Source: Coprinopsis marcescibilis | Taxonomy: Eukaryota > Basidiomycota > Agaricomycetes > Agaricales > Psathyrellaceae | Reading direction: 5' to 3' | DNA length: 64,000 nucleotides | Assembly: GCA_004369085.1 (NCBI GenBank) | Contig: ML210217.1 | Location: 62,001 to 126,000 of the forward strand | Shown: piece after piece, positions 57,001-64,000 of the stretch | Layout of the letters: every line of letters begins with the position of its first letter | Position numbering within the stretch: the first letter of the stretch is position 1 | The notes under the pieces: model-generated | The model's input: only the letters and a program-made list of their open reading frames with translations | Told to the model about the DNA's origin: nothing | Databases searched by the model: none | Translations under genes and position numbers: made by a program

Positions 57001-58178
57001 ATGCTAAGAATAATGCCATGAGGGAGGCTGGATTTGTTGTTCCCGACACCTTCGAGGAGTTGCCTCATGTCTTGCGCGAGACCTACGAAGCACTTGTTCG
57101 ACAGGGCACCATCGCTCCCAAGAGAGACGTCGACCCACCTGTTATCCCCATGGACTACAAGTGGGCTCAAGAGTTGGGTCTCATCCGAAAGCCCGCTGCC
57201 TTCATCTCGACCATCTCCGACGAGCGTGGCCAAGAGCTCTTGTACGCCGGTATGCGTATCTCCGACGTCTTCAAGGAGGACATTGGTCTTGGTGGTGTCG
57301 TCAGTTTGCTCTGGTTCAAGAGACGTAAGTTTTCTTTTTGATTTCGTTTGGAGTCTATGCTGATATCAACATATTAATAGGCCTTCCTCCCTGGGCTGCC
57401 AAGTTCATCGAGATGGTTCTCATGCTCACTGCCGATCATGGTCCCGCCGTTTCTGGTGCCATGAACACCATCGTCGCCACTCGTGCTGGCAAGGATTTGA
57501 TCTCATCCTTGGCTTCTGGTCTCTTGACCATTGGTAGCCGATTCGGCGGTGCTCTTGACGAGGCTGCATCCATGTTCTCCAACGCCCGCGATACCGGTTT
57601 GACTCCTCGCGAATTTGTCGACCATTCCAGGAAGGCCAACAAGCTCAGTACGTTTTTTCTGCTGCATCTTCGTTGTTTTCGACACTGATAAATTTTGTCA
57701 TGAACAGTCAGCGGTATTGGGCACAAGATTAAGAGCGTGAACAACCCCGATCTCCGTGTCGAGCTCGTCAAGGAGTACGTCCACAAGCACTTCCCCAGCC
57801 ACACCCTCCTCGACTACGCCTTGGCTGTTGAGAAGGTCACCACTGCCAAGAAAGATACAGTAAGCTTGCAATAATGCCTTGACTATCGAACAAACTAACA
57901 CCCGTGCTTAGCTTATCCTGAACGTCGATGGTTGCATCGCTGTATGCTTCGTCGACCTCCTCCGAGACAGTGGCGCCTTCACTCCTGAAGAAGCCGAGGA
58001 GTACATCAAGATTGGTACCCTCAACGGCTTGTTCGTCCTCGGAAGGAGCATCGGTTTCATCGGCCACCACCTCGACCAGAAGCGACTCCGTGCACCTCTC
58101 TACCGTCACCCTGCTGATGATATCTTCATCAACATGGCTGACGTTGCTCAACCTCGTGTCTTGGGCAAGATGCAATAA
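54022..58178 (+). CDS. acl1: ATP-citrate lyase, fused single-chain form
   Basis: About nine exons; the first codes only MSSK and is spliced to [19 protein letters not shown]. The second intron is long (about 54402-54697). The total is about 1,160 aa, the length of the fused animal/basidiomycete form; in ascomycetes the two halves are separate genes. Order seen: ATP-grasp (KFSFPAPK.., [27 protein letters not shown]), citrate-binding ([37 protein letters not shown]), a variable linker ([17 protein letters not shown]), CoA-binding ([33 protein letters not shown]), the phosphohistidine loop [12 protein letters not shown], and the citrate-synthase-like end ([67 protein letters not shown]). It makes cytosolic acetyl-CoA and oxaloacetate from citrate, feeding lipid and isoprenoid synthesis. 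Ends GKMQ at 58178. Confidence 0.95.
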
Positions 58179-58848
58179 GCACGTCCCCCCTTCGTCTTCA
58201 CTGCGTCATCGCACACATACATCCGCATTTCGCCATCGACACCATCATCATCGCACGCACACTAATCGCACCTCCACATACATACATCCATCCATCTGCC
58301 TAGATTTCTCTGGAACTTTTTCATCTCATTTCTTCGTCGTCAACAAAAGTGTATAAGATATATTTCATTTGTAACAATTTGGATAGTTAGTAATAGCGGG
58401 CGAGATGCCATGGGCATTGGAGGGGTTTTTTCGAGGACAGGGTTGGCGGCAGCTCCTCTTCGGGGTCGAGCAGTAGCTTCATCTTGTTTCTTGGGATACT
58501 CTTTCTTTATGTTTGTCATCTAGCTCGTTCAATCGGTTTAATTATATTCTTTGCTTTGCCATACTTTTTGGGACTGGGGTGTAGGCTACGACTCGGAAAT
58601 TGGAATCTGGGCGGAGATTCCTTTTCAAATCTTTGCCATTCTAACGATGTGGAGGGTGGACTATTGAGACCCAGGCCCTGAGGCGAGTGTCTCAGTTATT
58701 ATCGCAAAAGGTAATTCTCAATACAAGGTCGGGATAGGAAACTTCTTCAATATAAATTAGATACTAGACAAGTGTCCTTCTTAGGGACCATCCAGATCCC
58801 CTATTACTCGGTCGAGGAGAATACGCGTATCGTCCACAAAATCAAATA
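58179..58848. other. Convergent 3' region and start of tandem duplication
   Basis: 3' flank of ACL, then (from about 58538) the left end of the BTB tandem unit. The block TTAATTATATTCTTTGCTTT here recurs near 60545. Confidence 0.5.
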
Positions 58849-60325
58849 CTACCACTTGTACTGAAAGTAGTTCGACCTGCGCTGATGCTTCTCCAACCTT
58901 AGAGCCCGTTCTATCCTTTGCACTTCTAGAAGTTTTACTGCCTCCTCCTCCTCCGCCCGTTTGATCGCCTCCTCCTCTGCCGCGAACCTCATATCTTCCT
59001 CCATCGCTGCTAACTTTTCTTGTTCTGCACGTTTTTTTGCTGCAAGTTTTTTGGCTCGTATCTCTTCGCGTGCATTTGCTAGTAGCTCTTGTTCTTCTGC
59101 AAGTCTTTTGGCTCGGAGCTGTTCTTCTGCAAGTATTTTGGCTCGGAGCTGTTCTTCTGCAAGTTTTTTTTCTTCCACTTTCCCCTTTTTCGCTCGTTTC
59201 CTTGCCAGCTCTTCTTCCTCCGCACGTTTTCTTGCCATCTCTTCCTCCGCTCGTTTCCTTGCCAGCTCTTCTTCCTCCGCACGTTTCCTTGCTAGCTCTT
59301 CTTCCTCCGCACGTTTTCTTGTCAGCTCTTCTTCCTCCGCACGCTTCCTTGCCAGCTCTTCTTCCTCCGCACGCTTCCTTGCCAGCTCTTCTTCCTCCGC
59401 ACGTTTCCTTGCCAGCTCTTCTTCCTCCGCACGTTTCCTTGCTAGCTCTTCTTCCTCCGCACGTTTCCTTGCTAGCTCTTCCTCCGCTCGTTTCCTTGCC
59501 AGCTCTTCCAGCCTTTCAGAACTGGTGAGGAAATCTGGTTGTCGGTTATTTATGGGGGCGAAATCATGAGATAACATGCATTCGATACTGGATTCTGTGA
59601 GAGGTGGCGGATTGCGCAAAACGTGGCGTCCCTCTCGCATTGCACAGAGATCTATGGCGATCTCCCATCCAATCTCCCGGGCCACTTCTACAGTGACCCT
59701 CTCGGACCTGGTCACGAGCTCTTTGTACCCAGATGAAAGCCAGGGGGCAAAGGTCAGTTCTTTCGCCAGCTTGATACGCTCTACAGGGCACATCCTGGCT
59801 ATGTAGTCCTTCAGTTTGTCGACAGCCGTCTTTCGCAGGTCGTTGAAGTACCATTTGGTGGAGAGGCGGAGGATGGACAGCCAGCCTTCCTCAGTGATCT
59901 GTGCGACGGCGTCTGCGGTTCTGCAAGTGATTTTGTGAGCGGGTCTATTGCGATTTGGAACCACAGAGTTATATCAGAGTGGTAGTAATTACTGACTTGG
60001 GGTAGAGCACGGTCAAAAAGGGGCGGAAGTCTTTGATGGTGACGTCCAGGTCGATGACCTGAGGAGGCTTGTCCGCATTCATATCAACAACCTCGAAGTC
60101 TGTGCTAGGAGTAATACTGCCACTCTTCAAGTCATATTCGGAAACGAAGTAGTCCGATCCTTCAATGAAACGGTAATCAGGGACGCAGAAAAAGCGCCCC
60201 TGAGCCTGGTAGATGATGAGTTCAAGGTTCAAGGTAAAGCGTGCAGTGACTGACTGTGAAGCGAACAAAGTTCCAGTGGTAGTCGGGATCGATGTCTTGA
60301 GGAGAAGGCATGGTCATCTGTGTCA
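58849..60325 (-). CDS. BTB/POZ protein with expanded Glu/Arg/Ala coiled-coil repeats
   Basis: Three exons. I start at the first of three in-frame ATGs (60325; MTQMTMPSPQDIDPDYHWNF). Intron 1 joins VRFT/AQGRFFCVPDYRFIEGSDYF and intron 2 (about 59914-59995) joins TVLYPK/TADAVAQITEEGWLSILRL. The BTB fold covers exons 1-2 and the start of exon 3 (IDLDVTIKDFRPFLTVLYPK, STKWYFNDLRKTAVDKLKDYI), then RMCPVERIKLAKEL and a C-terminal region. From TSSERLEE the protein becomes 11 units of LARKRAEEEE, then related KR/AE repeats (EQLRAKILAEEQLRAKRLAEEQ), a long charged helix likely to form a coiled coil or single alpha-helix. BTB proteins are often Cullin3 adaptors or dimerisation modules; function here is unknown. 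The tandem paralog at 60987-62275 lacks the regular repeat array. Confidence 0.82.
59191..59508 (-). repeat. Coding minisatellite, 11 units of 27-30 bp
   Basis: Each unit encodes (L/M)(A/T)RKRAEEE(E). Units differ at few bases (GCTCG or GCACG, TTTCC or CTTCC or TTTTC). Two units are 27 bp, and the last reads into AKKGK. Array length stays a multiple of three, so the frame is kept. Confidence 0.9.
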
Positions 60326-60986
60326 TGCGACGAGGCTGGCGTAGGTATACAATGAAGAATAGGAAGAACCCTGGTAACGTGGGTAAAGATGCTGCTATGC
60401 CTTTATATATCGTGTAGGCGCCTCCATTAGATCATGTGGTAGAAGCCCATTGAAAACGATAATTTGACATTCTAAAGAGATCTTTCATACAGATCATTGG
60501 AGAACTCAAGGTTAATTTGCATCTACTGGGAACGAGTCCACCACTTAATTATATTCTTTACTTTGCCATGCTTTTTGGGACTGGGGCGTAAGCTAGTAAG
60601 ACTCGGAATCGGGGCGAAGAGACTCAAACATTCTGTCTCCCTCTCCTGTTTCATTATAAGATTGCGTGCTCACAGCTTCGTCAATAGCCCGTCAATTCCA
60701 CAATCTTCAGCCCGCAAACGAAAGCACTCTTTTGGTTCGTGTGCACTTGTGCACAGTACTTCGAAGTGTCCTGACAGGAGGTGCATGTCAGTGATGTGAT
60801 TGGTATGGACGAAGATGAGCTATTGGGAGGTTGATGGTGTCTTATTAAAAGATAATCGATAATGCGATAATGGCCAGCACAAGGTCGAGAATTGAGAGTC
60901 GAAACTGTCGATCAGTCATATGAAGGGCGCGTCTGTCCTTCAAGTTCGCTCGAGGGCCACTAGACGCGTCCTCCAATGATGAAATA
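60326..60986. other. Spacer between the tandem BTB genes
   Basis: Holds the promoter of BTB gene 1 and the 3' flank of BTB gene 2. The first part matches 62276-62500. No other gene. Confidence 0.6.
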
Positions 60987-62275
60987 CTACCACTGGTACT
61001 GCTCCAACCTGCGCTGATATTCCTTCAACCTTTTCCCCCGTTGTTTCTCTCGCACTTCTAGAACTCTCTGCGCCTCCTCTTCCTCTGCGAGTCTAATCGC
61101 CTCCTCCTCTGCCGCGATCTTTCCTTCTTCCTCTTTCATTGCTATGTTCCGCTTCTGCATCCTTCGCTCTTCCTCCTCCTTCATTTGCTTTTCCTCTAGC
61201 TCCCACTCCTGCATGCTTCGCTCCTCCTCCACCTTTCGTCGCTCTTCGTCTAGTTCCCGCTCCTGCCACTTCCTTCGCTCTTCCTCCTTCATCCGCCTTT
61301 CCCCTAGTTCCCGCTCCTGCATCCTTCGTTCTTCCTCCGCCTTCCTTCGCTCTTCCTCTGCCTTCCTCATCCTCTTCTTTTCCTTGTTCGACAGCGGCTT
61401 CATCTCATCCAGGTCAGTCTCGGGACTTGCGGCAGCCTCTACCAACTCCATAGCTTCACTCTTCGCTTCGTCTCCCAGGTTGCTCGCCACCTCGAGTACC
61501 TCAGGGGGGAAATCACAAGATAAGATGGATTTGATGCCCGATTCTGTGAGAGACGGCGGATCCCACGAGACGTGGCGTCCCTCTCGCATCCCGCAGAGCT
61601 CTATGGCAATCTCCAATCCAATCTCCCGGGCTACTTGTACGGTGACCCGCTCGGGCCTGGTCACGAGCTCTGTGTACCCAGACAAAGCCCAGGGCGCATG
61701 GGACAGTTCTTTCGCCAGCTTTATGCGCTCTACAGGGCACATCCTGGCTACGTAGCCTTTCAGTTTGTCGACAGCCGTCTTTCGCAGGTCGTCGAAGGAC
61801 CATTTGGTGGAGAGGCGGAGGATGGACAGCCAGCCTTCCTCGGTGATCTGTGCGACGGCGTCTGCGGTTCTGCAAGTGATTTTGTGAGCGGTCTGTTCGT
61901 TTGGAACCACCGAGTTATATCAGAGTAGTAGTAATTACTGACTTGGGGTAGAGCACGGTCAAAAGGGGGCGGAAGTCTTTGATGGTGACGTCCAGGTCAA
62001 TGACCTGAGGAGGCTTCTCCGCATTCATATCGACAACCTCGAAGTCTGTACTAGGGGTGATACTGCCATTCTTCAAGCCATATTTGGAAGCGAAGTATTC
62101 CGATCCTTCAATGAAACGGTAATCAGGAACGCAGAAAAAGCGCCCCTGAGCCTGGTAGACGATGAGTTCAAGGTTCAAGGTAAGCAAGTATGACGCGTCT
62201 GACTGTGAAGCGAACAAAGTTCCAGTGGTAGTCAGGATCGATGTCTTGAGGAGAAGGCATGGTCATCTGTGTCAT
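60987..62275 (-). CDS. BTB/POZ protein, tandem paralog with charged tail
   Basis: Three exons with the same splice pattern as its neighbour: MTQMTMPSPQDIDPDYHWNF (start 62275), then AQGRFFCVPDYRFIEGSEYF, IDLDVTIKDFRPLLTVLYPK/TADAVAQITEEGWLSILRL and RMCPVERIKLAKEL. The C-terminus differs: it has a spacer EVLEVASNLGDEAKSEAMEL, then an irregular charged helix (RKAEEERRKAEEERRMQERE.., MKEEEERRMQKRN..) and ends YQRRLEQYQW, matching the end of the other copy (HQRRSNYFQYKW). So the BTB part and extreme C-terminus are conserved, while the charged middle has evolved by separate repeat growth. Probable Cullin3-type adaptor or scaffold, unproven. Confidence 0.82.
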
Positions 62276-62499
62276 GCGACGAGGCTGGCGTAGGTATACA
62301 ATGAAGAATAGGAAGAACCTGGTAACGTGGGTAAAGATGCTTTTATGCCTTTATATATTGTGTAGGGGCCTCCATTAGATCATGTGGTAGAAGCCCATTT
62401 GAAACGATATTTGACATTCTGAAGAGACCTTTAATACAGATCAATGGAGAACTCAAGGTTAATCTGCATCTACTGGGAATGAATCCACTACTTGGTTAA

Positions 62500-64000
62500 T
62501 TATGGACCGAAACTCCATCTCGGCGGCCAAAGGTGCCAACCTCGACTACACCAGTTGGCCCATCCTTCCAGCCGTTCGTCGTCAAACAAGATCCTGACCT
62601 TACCGTTCTCGACATGCACCTCAGCCTTGTCTCCTATCCATTCCGAGCTATCTTCAGCTCCTCCTCGTCCGCTCCCGCGTTTCTTGAGCAACGACCGATG
62701 TTTGCGGTGTTCACTTCTATGTGGAGCAGGCGGCGGCGTCTCTCCAGCGTCTTCCTCGTCGATCGCGTCCGTAGCATCACGTTCCTCCTCTGATCCTTCC
62801 TCCTCAATATCAGGAAGATCGCCAAGAAAGTAGCCTCTGCTCGTGCTGTCTTCGGTTATTGTTCGGGCGACTGATTGGACGCATGGGGAGAGCCAGACGT
62901 GGTTGTCGATGTTGCCGGTTTTGATGTTGATTGTGAGGGGCCCGTAGAAGGAGCGGGGGAGGTAGAGTGTGAGAGGCGAGTCGGATGTGAAGGTGGTAGT
63001 GCCTGGTTGAGAGGACTTGCAGGATGCCTTGAGTAGGAGTGGGGGCCGGGGGAGAGGCGCGTTCTATGAAGGTAATATGAGAGTGAGGAGTGACAATGTA
63101 TAGGTTAGTGACAGACTTACTAGACGGATGATGCATGGGTATGCTTTGAATAGTGTCGGGTGGCTTGCGACGAGTTTCGCGTGGAGTCTTGTTGGGTTTG
63201 GGACAACTGGCATATTCCTTGAGCTGGAGGCAGACGGGCGTGCTTGGCGGCGAGGTTGGGGCCCGTCGTCCCCGTCAGAGTTGGACCTGCTCGACTTGCG
63301 ACGGAGTCGTGCAGAAGACTTGCTCTTGCGAAGATAAGCCGAATGAACGCTGTCATCGGGTACGAGGTGGATGTCCACATCCATTCTGCCATCGATCAGC
63401 TGCAACGACATGTTCTTCCTCGTGTTTTGGGTGCTGCCGGTTGCTGCGAAGGGGTTGTTCTGGGCCCCTGATCCTGCGCCATTTTCTGGGAGAGGAGGGC
63501 TTCCAATGGCTTCTAGCACGCTTGAAGGGACCTTGAGGTGCGGGTCGATGCATAGCGTGTCGGTGATCCTAGGTTTCGCTTGGAAGAGTTGGAAGAAGGC
63601 AGATATTCGAGGGTAGCTGCTGAATGGGATTGTGGCTCGCCGGGAGATGGAGATGAAGTTGGAGACGTTACGAGGGCCGCGGAGGGGCTCGAAGTCTCTT
63701 GGGCCGGGTCCTTGGGAGTGGTTGAACACTGATGTGGCTGCTGTTGGTACTGCGAATACTTCGGTTGATGCTCCGTACTCTGTGGTGACCGCTGGAGCTA
63801 CTGGAGTCTCAGGCCTCATATCGGCTGGATCGGCTTCGAGAATTCGAACTGAGCGTCCTTGCCATTGTTTTGTTGCCGTGATTCCCCCCACTGCTTGAAG
63901 ACGTAGGAGAGAATTTGGGTTAGAAGTAAAGGGTGTGCGACTGTCGTTGTCATTGTGGGCGCTGTTGGCTACAGGGTCTGGCCTCGCGTGCTCTGATTCA
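62500..64000 (-). CDS. DUF7330-like protein, N-terminus beyond window
   Basis: Two exons are visible with an intron at 63064-63120 (57 nt, GTAAGT..CATAG). The frame stays open to the window edge without an obvious start, so the gene is probably partial. The first visible part is low-complexity and charged (LRKSKSSARLRRKSSRSNSDGD). The domain begins before the intron and runs through PLTLYLPRSFYGPLTINIKTG, NIDNHVWLSPCV, SRGYFLGDL, an acidic insert (PDIEEEGSEEERDATDAIDEE), then WIGDKAEVHVENGKVRILFDDE. 'FxGPLTI', 'xFxGDL' and 'WxGDxxxVxxxNGxVxxxxxDE' are landmarks of DUF7330, a basidiomycete domain of unknown function. The C-terminal 20 residues after the domain are Trp-rich (WANWCSRGWHLWPPRW), which I do not recognise. 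Confidence 0.65.

Larger units (their letters stand above)
58538..62500 (-). repeat. Tandem duplication, two units of about 2 kb
   Basis: Unit 1 is about 58538-60544 and unit 2 about 60545-62500. Each has a shared 3' flank (..TTTTTGGGACTGGGG(T/C)GTA), one BTB gene and a shared 5' flank (GATCATGTGGTAGAAGCCCA, GGAGAACTCAAGGTTAAT). Identity is high in the BTB exons and flanks but low in the C-terminal coding part. Confidence 0.8.

Noticed and set aside
58961..59569. Long Ser/Ala/Leu-rich open frames on the plus strand
   Set aside because: They are the reverse readings of the BTB coding minisatellite; a repeat whose unit is a multiple of three stays open in several frames.
1..64000. CRISPR arrays, bacterial operons, integrase or attachment sites
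   Set aside because: The sequence is intron-rich fungal DNA; no regularly spaced short repeats with unique spacers or bacterial gene layout were seen.

Overview
The window is nuclear DNA of a filamentous basidiomycete, most likely an Agaricomycete. Genes carry short GT..AG introns of about 48-70 nt. ATP-citrate lyase is one fused polypeptide. Several families are typical of mushroom-forming fungi: DUF6533-type membrane proteins, UstYa/DUF3328 with But2-domain partners, F-box/LRR-like paralogs, BTB proteins, a NACHT STAND protein and DUF7330. A 270-bp run of N (48169-48438) marks an assembly gap. Exon joins were inferred by eye from splice signals, reading frame and family similarity.

Layout. 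1-4.7 kb: 3' end of an MFS transporter, a DUF6533 membrane protein and a small secreted peptide. 6.4-9.5 kb: a three-gene group, UstYa-like (-), But2-domain (+), UstYa-like (-). 10.7-15 kb: a seven-span membrane protein, an FHA protein and an RNase III-like mitoribosomal protein. 16-20 kb: gene-poor DNA with two genes for tiny secreted precursors ending QCRRWNCM. 20.8-26.1 kb: three F-box paralogs in a row (-), then a secreted protein with His and Asn-Cys motifs. 28.8-31 kb: an amidase. 33.5-40.7 kb: two more paralogs of the F-box family around a NACHT gene, itself flanked by 0.56-kb direct repeats. 41-43 kb: CSN5. 43.9-46.1 kb: a cytochrome P450. 46-54 kb: gene-poor, duplicated DNA with a third intact precursor (ending QCRRWSCM) and a decayed fourth copy. 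54-58.2 kb: ATP-citrate lyase. 58.5-62.5 kb: a tandem duplication of a BTB gene. 62.5-64 kb: a DUF7330 protein running off the edge.

The most interesting item is the four-member family of 48-80 aa precursors. Each has a signal peptide, a phase-1 intron after codon 14 and (in intact copies) a C-terminal Arg-(Glu/Ala)-Pro-Glu-Pro spacer followed by a near-invariant two-cysteine octapeptide. This resembles alpha-factor-type peptide precursors (basic site, then X-Pro dipeptides, then core), which is not how known basidiomycete CaaX pheromones are built. I do not recognise the family. UstYa-like oxidases and a P450, enzyme classes that modify fungal ribosomal peptides, lie in the same window, but any functional link is inference.

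Housekeeping genes (ACL, CSN5, mitoribosomal protein) are interleaved with fast-evolving families (F-box, BTB, NACHT, peptides) that show local duplication, repeat growth and decay.
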